A program made the translations under genes and the position numbers. This document shows, piece by piece, positions 1-9,129 of a stretch of 64,000 bases of DNA. This DNA comes from Taibaiella helva (GTDB lineage: Bacteria > Bacteroidota > Bacteroidia > Chitinophagales > Chitinophagaceae): the NCBI RefSeq assembly GCF_003545695.1, contig NZ_QUZZ01000006.1:280147-344146 (forward strand). The letters are read 5' to 3'. The notes below the pieces were generated by a model, which had not been told where the DNA came from, searched no databases, and saw only the letters and a program-made list of their open reading frames with translations. Each line of letters begins with the position of its first letter. The stretch's first letter is position 1.

Positions 1-239
1 TTGATGCCAAAGGTAGTGTGGAATGGTGTTTCGACAGATCAAAACGAACAATATTATTTATTTATGGTTTTACTTAGACAGATAAATTTTCTTTATTAAT
101 ACCCTTTTCTTTCAGAAATGCAGGCTTTTCCCTGTTTCCATTAAAATAATAATTACTTATTTCGCAGAATAAACAATGAAGCCGGGACAAATCCTAATTT
201 GACCGGTAAATCATTAAGTAACTTTTAAACCGTTTAGTG

Positions 240-2009
240 ATGACAAAGAAAAATGTACTTCTCAGCAGCATTGTATTATCCTGCCTGGTGACCGGTACGG
301 CCTCCGGCCAAAGCCTGGGACTGGACAGGCCAATAGGGATAGCAAGCCAGCAGACCTGCAGCGCAACCGATATGGCTATCGCCTTCAATGGCTGGATCTA
401 TAGCGCCTGCCGTTCGGGCGAGGCTGTTATCATTAAAGTATCGAAAGACCGCGGCCTGAGCTGGCAGCCCTTTGCCAAGCTTTCGACGCCTGGCCTGAGC
501 TTCGATTCGCCCGCTATCGTCGCCAGCGGCCATGATGAGCAATCGCTCGGAATATTCGTCGCCGGCATTGCCCGTAATCATAAAGACAAAACGCAAACCA
601 TATTTGTACGCCGCTATCAAGCTGCTACCGGCGACCTGTTGGGCGAATCGCTGCACCGCACGGTAAACGGCGAGCTGATAGCCTGCGACCTTGCAGGCGG
701 ACAGATCCCTGGCGAGACCGGCCTGCAGGAAAGCATTTCCTTGCTTTATGCCCTTTCTTCCGGTGACAGCCGCCAGTTGCTGCAGCAAAGCTCCGCCGAT
801 GGCGGCATGAGCTTCAGCGCACCGCATACCGTAACCCTGAGCAAAGGCTATTTTCGTAATATAGCGATCAGCTATGGTCGCAGCGACAGAGCTTCTGCCG
901 GACGCTACTTTATGGCCTGGGACGAATACATCCATCCTAAAGCGGCATGGGGCAAGGTATATACCGCCCGCAATACTTCCGGTGTTGCTTCAGGCACCAC
1001 CGCCCCTGTACAGCTGGATGCTGCCGACCCGCAAATGGCCGGCAAGGTCCGCCGCCCCGTGATCGCGGTATCGACCACCCGTGACAACGATTCCGCTTCC
1101 TGTACCGCTGTATGCCTGGCCGAATATGACCGCGGCAACGGCGCTACAGCCATTGCAGGCTTCACCAATGCACGTGCCCACTTTACGGCTTTCTGGAAAA
1201 CCGCTACAGTAGCCGATGCGGGCGCACAGCCCGTGATCGCCTTCGATCCGGTCCACCAGCAATTCGCTGTCAGCTATTATCAAAAGGACAAGCAGGCCCT
1301 GCACCTGCTGAGAGCAGGCTACAAGCATGCCGGTACCTGGAAGGAGATCAGCAGCAATTACGCCGACTTTGCTGTACAGGATAACCCGGCAGCAGGCATT
1401 GCTGTCGACCCACAATACGGCCAGGCTGCCTTTATATGGAATACCGGTATCAGCAATGATGTGAACTTTGACGCAGAGTATAACCTGGCTCCTGCTACGC
1501 CCAATGTAATCGAAGCCCGCCGCGACCAGCAGGGTAATGTCGTTTCCTGGACAGCGGGTTCGGCCGAAGACAATGGCCTGATCGGGCTTGAACGCAGCGT
1601 TGACGGGCAGCATTTCCAGTCCCTGGCCAATGTACACCAGAAGGGCAGTCCTTTTCAAAATGAATTCCGGGACTTCGCGCCCGCCCGGGGCGTCAACTAC
1701 TATCGCCTGAAGCTGGCGCAGGGCAGGTATTCAGCTGTTGCTGCCGTATTTGCCGACCAGCAGGCGGTATCGCAGCTGAAGCTGTTCCCCAACCCTGTGA
1801 TCAACAAGCTTACTATAGCCACACCTGGCGCCGATGCCGGCGCCAGTGTAACGGTGCTCGATGCAACAGGCAAAGCCTGCCTGACCAGGGAGGCCACCGG
1901 CGCGCAAACCATGATCGACCTGCAGCAGCTGCCGGCCGGCAACTACATTATCCGTTATCACAGCGCGTCAGGCGACCGTTTCGAAAAGATCAGCAAGATC
2001 AACCGCTAA
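240..2009 (+). CDS. T9SS-exported protein with Asp-box (sialidase-like) repeats
   Basis: Predicted secreted protein of 589 residues. A hydrophobic signal peptide covers about residues 1-24. An Asp-box motif (S-x-D-x-G-x-x-W) lies at residues 68-75 and a variant near 184, as in sialidase/BNR propellers. A fibronectin-like stretch at about 425-515 (VSWTAGSAEDNG, then NYYRL) precedes a C-terminal T9SS type A sorting domain of about 75 residues (LKLFPNPV start, PAGNYIIRY near the end). The frame also opens with GTG at 237, but the ATG at 240 gives the normal signal peptide. It stands alone and ends at a strong terminator. The substrate is unknown; sialidase catalytic residues were not identified, so a binding or adhesin role is equally possible. 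Confidence 0.85.
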   Translation: MTKKNVLLSSIVLSCLVTGTASGQSLGLDRPIGIASQQTCSATDMAIAFNGWIYSACRSGEAVIIKVSKDRGLSWQPFAKLSTPGLSFDSPAIVASGHDEQSLGIFVAGIARNHKDKTQTIFVRRYQAATGDLLGESLHRTVNGELIACDLAGGQIPGETGLQESISLLYALSSGDSRQLLQQSSADGGMSFSAPHTVTLSKGYFRNIAISYGRSDRASAGRYFMAWDEYIHPKAAWGKVYTARNTSGVASGTTAPVQLDAADPQMAGKVRRPVIAVSTTRDNDSASCTAVCLAEYDRGNGATAIAGFTNARAHFTAFWKTATVADAGAQPVIAFDPVHQQFAVSYYQKDKQALHLLRAGYKHAGTWKEISSNYADFAVQDNPAAGIAVDPQYGQAAFIWNTGISNDVNFDAEYNLAPATPNVIEARRDQQGNVVSWTAGSAEDNGLIGLERSVDGQHFQSLANVHQKGSPFQNEFRDFAPARGVNYYRLKLAQGRYSAVAAVFADQQAVSQLKLFPNPVINKLTIATPGADAGASVTVLDATGKACLTREATGAQTMIDLQQLPAGNYIIRYHSASGDRFEKISKINR

Positions 2010-2030
2010 ACGTATCCTGGTAAAAAAGAA

Positions 2031-2061
2031 AGCCCGGTTGTCTGCGACAACCGGGCTTTTT
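2031..2061 (+). terminator. Rho-independent terminator
   Basis: An 11-bp GC-rich stem (agcccggttgt / acaaccgggct) with a short loop is followed by a T run. It lies 21 bases after the stop codon of the T9SS protein gene. Confidence 0.9.
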
Positions 2062-2140
2062 CACGCCTGTTGCCAGGTCGTGTTGTAGCGAAAATATTAC
2101 AGGAGGAAAAAGATAAACAGAAAAAGGAGGACAAAAAAGA

Positions 2141-2197
2141 AATGCCAGCCCAAGACTGGGCCGGCAAGAAATCCTATCACCATGAAAGACACAAAGT
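2141..2197 (+). repeat. Stem-loop plus mini-ORF unit, copy 1
   Basis: First of two related units in a 614-base stretch without a conventional gene (2010-2623). It has a short A-rich lead, a hairpin (gccagccca, loop agac, tgggccggc; one mismatch), then ctatcacc directly before ATGAAAGACACAAA. That ATG (2182) opens a 15-codon frame ending TGA at 2229 (MKDTKLVNNAISAPA). The second copy at 2364-2423 shares the lead, hairpin position, ctatcaccATGAAA and ACACAAA. The function is unknown: leader peptide, small RNA or sORF are all possible. Confidence 0.5.
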
Positions 2198-2363
2198 TAG
2201 TAAACAATGCTATATCTGCGCCAGCATGATTCCCAATTAAAATAAAATAAAGAAAATACGGGATTCAAATAATTGAAAATTATTCATTTAGATGAATAAA
2301 AAATAACGTTAAAAGAAAGAAAACCGGTTAAGAAAGGGGCAAAACGGAGCGTACTAAAAAAAA

Positions 2364-2423
2364 GAAAGCCGACCCAAGAATGAGTCAGCCCCTATAAACC
2401 CTATCACCATGAAAACACAAATG
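2364..2423 (+). repeat. Stem-loop plus mini-ORF unit, copy 2
   Basis: Second copy of the unit at 2141-2197, about 220 bases downstream. It has the same A-rich lead, a weaker hairpin (gccgac pairing with gtcagc, one mismatch), then ctatcacc and an ATG at 2409 opening an 8-codon frame (MKTQMYIQ, stop at 2435). Similarity is highest in the 14 bases ctatcaccATGAAA and in the cccaaga of the hairpin. The next conventional gene is the receiver protein at 2624. The rest of 2062-2623 is AT-rich with nothing recognised. Confidence 0.5.
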
Positions 2424-2623
2424 TACATACAATAATTCATTTCTACATCAAATAGCCTCCTATTTTCATTTTCTTTACAAAAATCAAGGAAACCGGGAAC
2501 TTTTTCAGCCAAAGTCCGGGGTGAGTGCCGCAAGCTGAACAAGGAGGAAATACACTGAAAAATAACAGAAAGAACACCTGGAAATGCCCAACAAATCCGC
2601 AGCTTATTTTGTATTTTAGGATA

Positions 2624-2983
2624 ATGAACGCTCCTAAACAGATCATGGTTGCCGACGATGATTCCAGCATACTGGAAGTAGTGGGCAGTATGCTGGAATT
2701 TGCCGGGTACAGAGTAATCCATAGCCCTACTGCCGCCATGGCGCTGACCCCGCAGCAATTGCCCGATCTGTTCCTGCTTGATGTATGGATTGCCGGCACG
2801 GACGGAAGGGAGGTTTGCCGGCAGCTGAAGAAGCAGGAGTACACCCGCGACATACCCGTGATCCTGTTCTCTGCGAGCCGCGGTATTGAAGATTCTGCCC
2901 GGCGGGCCGGCGCCGACGACTTCCTGTCCAAGCCTTTCCAGATGACCGACCTACTCGAAAAGATCGAAGACCTGATCGCCTGA
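2624..2983 (+). CDS. Single-domain response regulator (CheY-like receiver)
   Basis: A stand-alone receiver domain of 119 residues without an output domain. The acidic pair is at D11-D12, the phospho-acceptor is D53 (LFLLDVW), the conserved Ser/Thr is S83 and the lysine is K103 (LSKPF), so all key residues are present. The open frame extends upstream to 2525, but the ATG at 2624 gives a normal receiver N-terminus. No histidine kinase is adjacent on this strand; the LytS-type kinase at 5.1-6.2 kb already has its own regulator. It probably relays phosphate to a partner elsewhere; the partner cannot be told from this window. Confidence 0.88.
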   Translation: MNAPKQIMVADDDSSILEVVGSMLEFAGYRVIHSPTAAMALTPQQLPDLFLLDVWIAGTDGREVCRQLKKQEYTRDIPVILFSASRGIEDSARRAGADDFLSKPFQMTDLLEKIEDLIA

Positions 2984-3074
2984 AGCACCGTAAAGGCCGG
3001 ATAAGATTTTTCAATGGGTTTTGTAAAAACTAAAGGCAATCTTTAGGGCCTGAATCGATATCTACACACATTAC

Positions 3075-4445
3075 ATGGCTGAACATGATCTGGAAAGAAG
3101 GCTTAGCCTCCGCCAGGCCACCGCGATCAATATGATCGATATGGTGGGCATCGGACCCTTTATTACCCTGCCGATGGTGATCGGGATGATGAACGGGCCT
3201 TATTTTCTTTACGCCTGGGTAGCCGGCGCCATCCTGTCCTTCGTCGATGCCATGGTATGGAGCGAGTTGGGCGCTGCTTTTCCCAAAGCAGGCGGATCCT
3301 ATAATTTTTTGAAAGAAGCTTACGGGGAAAAAGGAATGGGACGTTTCATGAGCTTTCTCTTCGTATGGCAGACCATGATACAGGCGCCGCTGGTGATTGC
3401 CTCGGCGGCCATCGGCTTCGCCACCTATCTGTCTTACCTGGTACCCTTGCCAGGATTGTGGTTCAAGGCTGCCAGCGGCACTGTCGTTGTCCTTATCATT
3501 ATATTGCTGTACCGCCGCATAGAGACCATAGGCAGGATCAGCGTACTGCTGTGGGGCGGCGTGCTGGTAACGTTGCTCTGGATCATTGGCGGAGGGTTGG
3601 CGCATGGCCGTTTCCTGGAGCCGTTAAAACATATCAACGACGGGCTGAAGCTTAACTATGCTTTTATCGCTGCTATCGGCTATTCCAGCGTGAAAACCGT
3701 GTACAGCTACCTGGGCTACTACAATGTATGCCATCTCGGCGGAGAGATCATTAACCCTGCCAAAAACATACCACGGAGTATGTTTCTATCCATCGCCGGT
3801 ATCGCTGTGCTTTACCTGCTGATGAACATCAGCGTCACGAGCGTGATCCCCTGGCATGAGATAAGGGAGCACGATTTTGTGCTCAGCCTGTTCATGCAGC
3901 GGCTGATGGGCAGCACAGCGGCAAAGGTGATCACTGTATTGATCCTTTGGGTGGCTTTTGCTTCCGTATTCTCCGCCACACTGGGCTACAGCCGCATTCC
4001 CTATGCTGCTGCAGCAGACGGGGCTTTCTTTAAAGTATTTGCCCGCCTGCACCCGACCCGCAAATTCCCTTACGTATCGCTGCTGGTGCTGGGCAGCGTC
4101 GCCTTTGTCTTCAGCCTGTTGTTCAAGCTGAAAGAGGTGATCAGTGCCATACTCGCAATGCGCATCCTGATCCAGTTCATCAGCCAGGCCATAGGGCTGC
4201 TGCTGCTGCGCCGCAAGCGCCGGGCCGCCGACTTTCCTTACAAAATGCCTTTCTTTCCCCTACCCGCCTTCCTGGCAATTGTAATGTGGGCAGCGCTGTA
4301 CTGCGCTACCGGTACCCGGCTGATGCTGGCGGGCATCGGGGTGGCCGCACTGGGCACAGCGGTCTACCTTATCCAGGCCAGGATGCGCCGGGAATGGCCT
4401 TTCCGGCCGTACAAGCCGGAAGACAAAGGATTCAGATCACTTTAA
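3075..4445 (+). CDS. APC-family amino acid permease
   Basis: Inner-membrane transporter of 456 residues with about 12 hydrophobic helices. The N-terminal signature of the amino acid-polyamine-organocation (APC) family is present: a short cytoplasmic head, then NMIDMVGIGPFITLPM in TM1, and FPKAGGSYNFLKEAYG between TM2 and TM3. The substrate cannot be assigned. It is convergent with the LytTR regulator gene and overlaps it by 14 bases (4432-4445), so the two coding ends share DNA and no separate terminator fits between them. Confidence 0.9.
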   Translation: MAEHDLERRLSLRQATAINMIDMVGIGPFITLPMVIGMMNGPYFLYAWVAGAILSFVDAMVWSELGAAFPKAGGSYNFLKEAYGEKGMGRFMSFLFVWQTMIQAPLVIASAAIGFATYLSYLVPLPGLWFKAASGTVVVLIIILLYRRIETIGRISVLLWGGVLVTLLWIIGGGLAHGRFLEPLKHINDGLKLNYAFIAAIGYSSVKTVYSYLGYYNVCHLGGEIINPAKNIPRSMFLSIAGIAVLYLLMNISVTSVIPWHEIREHDFVLSLFMQRLMGSTAAKVITVLILWVAFASVFSATLGYSRIPYAAAADGAFFKVFARLHPTRKFPYVSLLVLGSVAFVFSLLFKLKEVISAILAMRILIQFISQAIGLLLLRRKRRAADFPYKMPFFPLPAFLAIVMWAALYCATGTRLMLAGIGVAALGTAVYLIQARMRREWPFRPYKPEDKGFRSL

Positions 4446-5124
4446 GCCATTTCAGCAGCTCCGGCTTGTACACACCACCGATGGGCAGCTCGGCCTGGTC
4501 CAGCCGGATCATGTTGCCCGATATTTCTGTAATGAACTGTTTGTTGACCAGGTAGGATTTGTGTATCCGTACAAAATGGCCAAAAACGCCCAGCTCCTCT
4601 TCCATATTGCTCATCGTACCATGTACAATCATCTTTCTCGCCGTGGTATGCAGGATCATGTAGTTCTTCAGGCCTTCCACATAACGGATATCCCGGGCCT
4701 GCACCCTGACCAGCTTCCCGTCGCATTTCACAAAAATATCCTGCTGCACCGGAACGATTTTCTCCGGTAAGGCAGGGGTGACAGCCCTGGCTTTATCCAC
4801 GGCTTTCAGGAAACGTTCGAAGGATACGGGCTTCAGCAGGTAATCGACTACATTCAGCTCGTAGCCGTCCAGCGCGTATTCCGTGTAGGCCGTTGTCAGG
4901 ATGATCTTCGGCGGTTGCTTCAGTATTTTGATAAACTCCAGCCCGTTGATCTCGGGCATTTGTATATCGAGGAAAACAAGATCGACCTCCTGCTTGCTCA
5001 GCAGGGCAAAGGCCTGTAGCGCATTGTTGCATTTGGCTACCAGCTGCAGGCCTTCGGTGCGCGATATATAATGTTCGATCACATCCTGGGCCAGTATTTC
5101 GTCGTCGATGATGAGGCAGGTCAT
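4432..5124 (-). CDS. LytTR-family response regulator
   Basis: DNA-binding response regulator of 230 residues. The receiver domain covers about 1-118 (D7/D8 acidic pair, D53 phospho-acceptor, K98), followed by a LytTR domain at about 130-228 (FVKCDGKLVRV, then RDIRYVEGLKNY and FVRIHKSYLVN, all typical). It is the output partner of the histidine kinase immediately upstream, whose stop overlaps this start by 4 bases, so the two are translationally coupled. The target promoters are not evident. Its 3' end overlaps the convergent permease gene. Confidence 0.93.
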   Translation of the reverse strand: MTCLIIDDEILAQDVIEHYISRTEGLQLVAKCNNALQAFALLSKQEVDLVFLDIQMPEINGLEFIKILKQPPKIILTTAYTEYALDGYELNVVDYLLKPVSFERFLKAVDKARAVTPALPEKIVPVQQDIFVKCDGKLVRVQARDIRYVEGLKNYMILHTTARKMIVHGTMSNMEEELGVFGHFVRIHKSYLVNKQFITEISGNMIRLDQAELPIGGVYKPELLKWLKVI

Positions 5125-6230
5125 TCTGTGTTTAATTTTAAGGTGAGCTTCACTTGGAAGACGGCATTATGGTTATCAATGGTAAGGCGGTGCTTACCGG
5201 GATAAAGCAGCTCCAACCGTTTCCTGACATTTTCCAGGCCTATACCGCCGGCCTTATTGGTATGTGTACCGACATTCCGGGGCAGGTAATTGTTGACACA
5301 TTCGAAATGCAGCAGCCAGCCAGGTTCCGTTTTGATGCTGATACGGACAAAGGCATCAGCCATACGGGAGTCCAGCCCATGCTTCACGGCATTCTCTACA
5401 AAGGCGATCAGCAGGACAGGAGCGATCTTTTCCTGCCTGGCATCCGCTGCTATATCGAGGCTGATCGCCTCTTTCCGCGCAATGCGGATGTGCTCGATGG
5501 CGATATAATCGCGCAGCATCTGCAGCTCTTTATCCAGCGGAACAAAGTCCTGCCGCGACTCGTAGAGCATGTACCGCAGGATGTCGGATAGTTTAAGGAT
5601 AACACCTGGTGCGTCATCCGATTTTTTGAGCGAAAGGGAATAAATGCTGTTCAGCACATTGAATAAAAAATGCGGGTTGATCTGCGAGCGCAGCAGCATC
5701 AGCTCCGATTCCAGCTGCTTTTTCTCCAGCAGCTCATTGCGCCGGCGTTCGATAAAAAAGTACTGGGTAAGGCGGCCGATGGTAAAGATAATGAGCGTAT
5801 CTCCTACCGCGCCCGTAAATACGCCCAAAAAATAATACCCATCAGATATGGCACCGGAACGGAGTACGGTATTGATAACGATATAATCGAATTTCCGGGT
5901 GCCGGGATAGCAGTGAATCAACCATTCACTATACCAGCCGATGATCGCCGTAAACAGGCAGGCGTGCAACAGCAATACCAACAGGTACCAGCCGTATCTC
6001 CTCCGGATGAGCAGGCGGGGAATGTAGATCATGGTATTGGCATAGATCATGACCGCCCATATGAGGTGCATCAATACCACGCTGAAAAAGTAACCGGTAC
6101 TGTGCGGCGCAGCAGGATTGCTGCGGTTGTTGTTCCATACCGTATCGATCATGAAGTACCACACGTAAAGATTCAGCGCAATACGATGCGTCAGCAGCCT
6201 CAGGAGAAAATTGCCGGTCTTTTTCCACAT
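5121..6230 (-). CDS. LytS/YehU-type sensor histidine kinase
   Basis: Membrane sensor kinase of about 369 residues. Four or more hydrophobic segments fill about residues 15-160 with no large periplasmic domain, then a short coiled segment (ERRRNELLEKKQLESEL) and a His_kinase (PF06580) domain: INPHFLFN with phospho-accepting His at about 187, and the ATPase N-box FVENAVKHG near 280. The frame reaches a TTG at 6263; the ATG at 6230 (MWKKTGN) gives a better start. It forms an operon with the LytTR regulator downstream. The stimulus is unknown. Confidence 0.9.
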   Translation of the reverse strand: MWKKTGNFLLRLLTHRIALNLYVWYFMIDTVWNNNRSNPAAPHSTGYFFSVVLMHLIWAVMIYANTMIYIPRLLIRRRYGWYLLVLLLHACLFTAIIGWYSEWLIHCYPGTRKFDYIVINTVLRSGAISDGYYFLGVFTGAVGDTLIIFTIGRLTQYFFIERRRNELLEKKQLESELMLLRSQINPHFLFNVLNSIYSLSLKKSDDAPGVILKLSDILRYMLYESRQDFVPLDKELQMLRDYIAIEHIRIARKEAISLDIAADARQEKIAPVLLIAFVENAVKHGLDSRMADAFVRISIKTEPGWLLHFECVNNYLPRNVGTHTNKAGGIGLENVRKRLELLYPGKHRLTIDNHNAVFQVKLTLKLNTE

Positions 6231-6405
6231 AAGAGTATCCACCCGGAACGATCCGGCAGACAAAAATGAGCATTAGGAACGACATTGCTGTGCTCTTTTA
6301 GACCAAGCCCCCGTTTTTACTGACCAAACTGCCGGTGGTGCTGATCAATCCCAAACGGCACTTACGCTGTGTGTGTGTCTGCCACGTAGAGACCGCTGCA
6401 AGCGG

Positions 6406-6981
6406 CTACAGGTCTTTAAAGATCGCGCTCTCCGTATCGCCGGTAAACGCGCCCATGGCCTGCAACTCCTTTTTGTACTTATGGGTCCTGACCCAGTAAG
6501 CGACCAGGCCGATGAGATAAGCCATATTGGCGAGGTAGCTGAATAGTGCCGCGCCGGGTATGATCCCGATAAGCGTTGCCACTTTGGCCGCCGACATGAA
6601 CATCCCAGTCTGAAAGGTAGGACGGTGCTCGATGGGGATCGACCGGCTGTCGTACTCGGCTTCGATCGAATCGGCGATGCGGTACACAATACGGAACTGC
6701 CACAGGATCACAAAGATGGTAATACCATAAACAAAAAGCCAGTAAACCCAGCCGATAGTAAAAATCCCCTTGCTGTAAAGCACGGGTAGCATCATGGTCA
6801 GCGCTACGTTCAGGAGGCCAACCAGGAGCAGCCATACCTGCGCCGGCGGCATACGGCGATTGAGCTCCCTAACGGCCTTCAGCAAATCGCTGAGATTCTT
6901 CAGGTAAAAGAAGAGGACAACGCTGCCCACAACAATGAACAGCAGGCTGGCTATGAGACGTCCCAATAAATAATCGTCCAT
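6406..6981 (-). CDS. Hypothetical multi-pass membrane protein
   Basis: A 191-residue protein with four or so hydrophobic helices (about 10-28, 47-67, 76-96, 135-165), a charged loop at 100-125 and a short polar C-terminal tail. I do not recognise the family. The start codon lies 1 base after the stop of the upstream metallo-hydrolase, so the two are probably co-transcribed. About 175 bases separate its 3' end from the kinase start; nothing clear is seen there. Confidence 0.75.
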   Translation of the reverse strand: MDDYLLGRLIASLLFIVVGSVVLFFYLKNLSDLLKAVRELNRRMPPAQVWLLLVGLLNVALTMMLPVLYSKGIFTIGWVYWLFVYGITIFVILWQFRIVYRIADSIEAEYDSRSIPIEHRPTFQTGMFMSAAKVATLIGIIPGAALFSYLANMAYLIGLVAYWVRTHKYKKELQAMGAFTGDTESAIFKDL

Positions 6982-6982
6982 A

Positions 6983-7705
6983 TTACAAGCGGGCTATGGG
7001 TGTTTTTACATCGTGGTAGAAGAGAAAGCGCCATCCTTCGGCAGCTCCCTGTTCGGCCCATCGCGCTCTCAGCTCCATCGCTTTTTTCCCGTCATAATCG
7101 TACTTGGCCACATATTTCATCTTCATTTGCTTGTACTGTGGCGCTTCATCGCCGCCGTAAAAGATGATCCCTTCTTCGGATGGTATTTTGAATACGATAT
7201 GCTGGGGGCAATGGCCGTCGGTATGAATATACTCGATATAGCCGTCGATAAGGCCGCTTTCTCCTTCCAGCCATTCGACGCGGTTGCTGTCCAGCAGGGG
7301 CAGCAGGTCGTCGACATAATAGGAAGGGAAACCTACCTGTTGGGCATAGGCCATTTCTTCCCGATAAACATAGAAAGTCGCATTGGAAAACAGGCTGAGG
7401 TCGAGCCCGCCGGCATGGTCCTTGTGCAGGTGTGACAGCAGGACCTTAGTCACATCGTCGGGATGGATATGATGCTGCGCCAGGTTGCCGGGCAGGTGGG
7501 CCTGTCCATCGGGATTATTGAAGCCCAGACCTGTATCGAGCAGGATCACATCTTTATCGTTTACCACGGCGAAGGGCTGCACTTCCACCAGGAGAGAGCC
7601 GGTGGGCCGGTCGTTAAGCTCATCGCTGCTCTCGTTAAAAGGCTGGAATATCTTGTCGTGCCCTATCGTAAAGGTACCCTCGGAGAGGGGGAATATCTGT
7701 GTCAT
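6983..7705 (-). CDS. MBL-fold metallo-hydrolase
   Basis: Metallo-beta-lactamase-fold hydrolase of 240 residues, probably cytoplasmic because no signal peptide is visible. The H-x-H-x-D-H metal motif is LSHLHKDHAGG (His92, His94, Asp96, His97), a further ligand is the TDGHC histidine near 165, and the bridging Asp is in FYGGDE near 186. The family includes lactonases and thioesterases; nothing here fixes the substrate. It is first in a two-gene unit with the membrane protein downstream. Confidence 0.87.
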   Translation of the reverse strand: MTQIFPLSEGTFTIGHDKIFQPFNESSDELNDRPTGSLLVEVQPFAVVNDKDVILLDTGLGFNNPDGQAHLPGNLAQHHIHPDDVTKVLLSHLHKDHAGGLDLSLFSNATFYVYREEMAYAQQVGFPSYYVDDLLPLLDSNRVEWLEGESGLIDGYIEYIHTDGHCPQHIVFKIPSEEGIIFYGGDEAPQYKQMKMKYVAKYDYDGKKAMELRARWAEQGAAEGWRFLFYHDVKTPIARL

Positions 7706-7832
7706 ATCTTAAACTTTAACCTGCATCGTTTCTGCCGGATGCAGCGGCAGCACTGTGCAATACGCCTATTCATTTCTTCTATTGCAGCAGGCTACACAGC
7801 GGGGAAGGGCCCCGATTGTCATAACTATATAG

Positions 7833-7840
7833 TACCTTTG
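7833..7840 (+). promoter_or_regulatory. Bacteroidota -7 element upstream of purM
   Basis: TACCTTTG matches the Bacteroidota consensus TAnnTTTG exactly and lies 20 bases before the purM ATG. A TTG at 7816-7818 is a little too close to be a textbook -33 element. Confidence 0.55.
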
Positions 7841-7860
7841 CCCTCCAATATATTTTCTGC

Positions 7861-9030
7861 ATGAATCCTCAAGACCGTTACGCCCTGCGAGGGGTATCTG
7901 CCCAAAAAGAAGAAGTACATCAGGCGGTGGCAAAGTTAGACAAAGGACTGTTTCCAAAAGCCTTTTGCAAAATTTATCCTGACTATTGGGCCAATGACAA
8001 CGACTATTGCAACATCATGCATGCCGATGGCGCGGGCACCAAATCCATTCTGGCTTACCTCTACTGGAAAGAGACCGGCGATATGAGCGTATGGAAAGGT
8101 ATTGCGATCGATTCCATAGTGATGAATATAGACGACATGCTGTGTGTAGGCGCTACCGGGCCCTTCACCTACTCTTCCACCATAGGCCGCAACAAGCACC
8201 TGATCCCCGGCGAGGTGATCGGTGCGATCATTAACGGTTCGCAGGAATTTTTCGATACGCTGAAAACCTACGGCATAGATGTCCATTTCATGGGCGGCGA
8301 AACAGCCGATGTGGGCGATGTGGTACGCACCGTGATCGTAGACGGCACCATGGCCGCCCGTATGCCCAGGAAGAAGATCGTTACCACAGATAATATCCGC
8401 CCCGGCGACGTTATTGTTTCTTTCGCGTCCTACGGCCAAGCTGTTTACGAAACAGAATACAACAGCGGTATCGGCAGCAATGGCCTTACCAGCGCACGTC
8501 ATGAGCTGCTGCATCATGACTATGCTACCCGCTACCCGGAAAGCATCGATCCGGCACTGCCCAAAGAAGTAGTCTATAATGGCAAGTATAAAGTGACCGA
8601 CGCTACCGGCACACCGCTGGATGCCGGCAGGCTGATCCTCTCCCCTACCCGCACTTACGCACCGCTGGTGCTGAAGGTCCTGGAACATCATTTCGAGCAG
8701 GTGCACGGTATTATCCATTGCAGCGGCGGTGGACAGACTAAATGCCTGCATTACCTGCCGCAGGGGCTCCGGGTGGTCAAAAATAACCTGCTACCGGCGC
8801 CGCCCATCTTCAGGATGATACAGGAAGCCGCCGGTACCGAATGGAAAGAAATGTACCAGGTGTTTAATATGGGTCAGCGGCTGGAGATCTTTACCGATGA
8901 GGACACGGCAAAAGCGCTCGTCAGGCTGGCTGCCACTTTTAACATAGAAGCACAGGTCAGCGGCTATGTGGAGGCAGCGGAAACGAACGGGTTGCGGATA
9001 GAAAGCGAATTCGGCACCTTTACCTACTAA
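7861..9030 (+). CDS. purM: Phosphoribosylformylglycinamidine cyclo-ligase (AIR synthase)
   Basis: Cytoplasmic purine-synthesis enzyme converting FGAM to aminoimidazole ribonucleotide with ATP. The 389 residues follow the PurM layout: ATP/substrate loop HADGAGTKS near 54-62, DSIVMNIDDMLCVGA near 95, the GGETADVGD motif near 148, GIGSNGLTSARH near 205 and a C-terminal AIRS_C domain with CSGGGQTKC. The length and sequence style fit the longer Bacteroidota form of PurM. No other purine gene is adjacent, so it is probably transcribed alone. Confidence 0.9.
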   Translation: MNPQDRYALRGVSAQKEEVHQAVAKLDKGLFPKAFCKIYPDYWANDNDYCNIMHADGAGTKSILAYLYWKETGDMSVWKGIAIDSIVMNIDDMLCVGATGPFTYSSTIGRNKHLIPGEVIGAIINGSQEFFDTLKTYGIDVHFMGGETADVGDVVRTVIVDGTMAARMPRKKIVTTDNIRPGDVIVSFASYGQAVYETEYNSGIGSNGLTSARHELLHHDYATRYPESIDPALPKEVVYNGKYKVTDATGTPLDAGRLILSPTRTYAPLVLKVLEHHFEQVHGIIHCSGGGQTKCLHYLPQGLRVVKNNLLPAPPIFRMIQEAAGTEWKEMYQVFNMGQRLEIFTDEDTAKALVRLAATFNIEAQVSGYVEAAETNGLRIESEFGTFTY

Positions 9031-9129
9031 CCTGAAAATAGCTGCAGATCTGAACATCTCCAGCTATTTCTCTTTTAGCAATACCTGCAGGGACAGCCCC
9101 TGCCACCATAAACCGAATCAACAACAACA

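Noticed and set aside
276..935. Long minus-strand frames inside the first gene and many other plus/minus shadow frames (for example 18928-17390, 9834-9502 and 39202-37994).
   Set aside because: They overlap strong genes in other frames, have no domains, and are typical antisense open frames of moderately GC-rich codon use.
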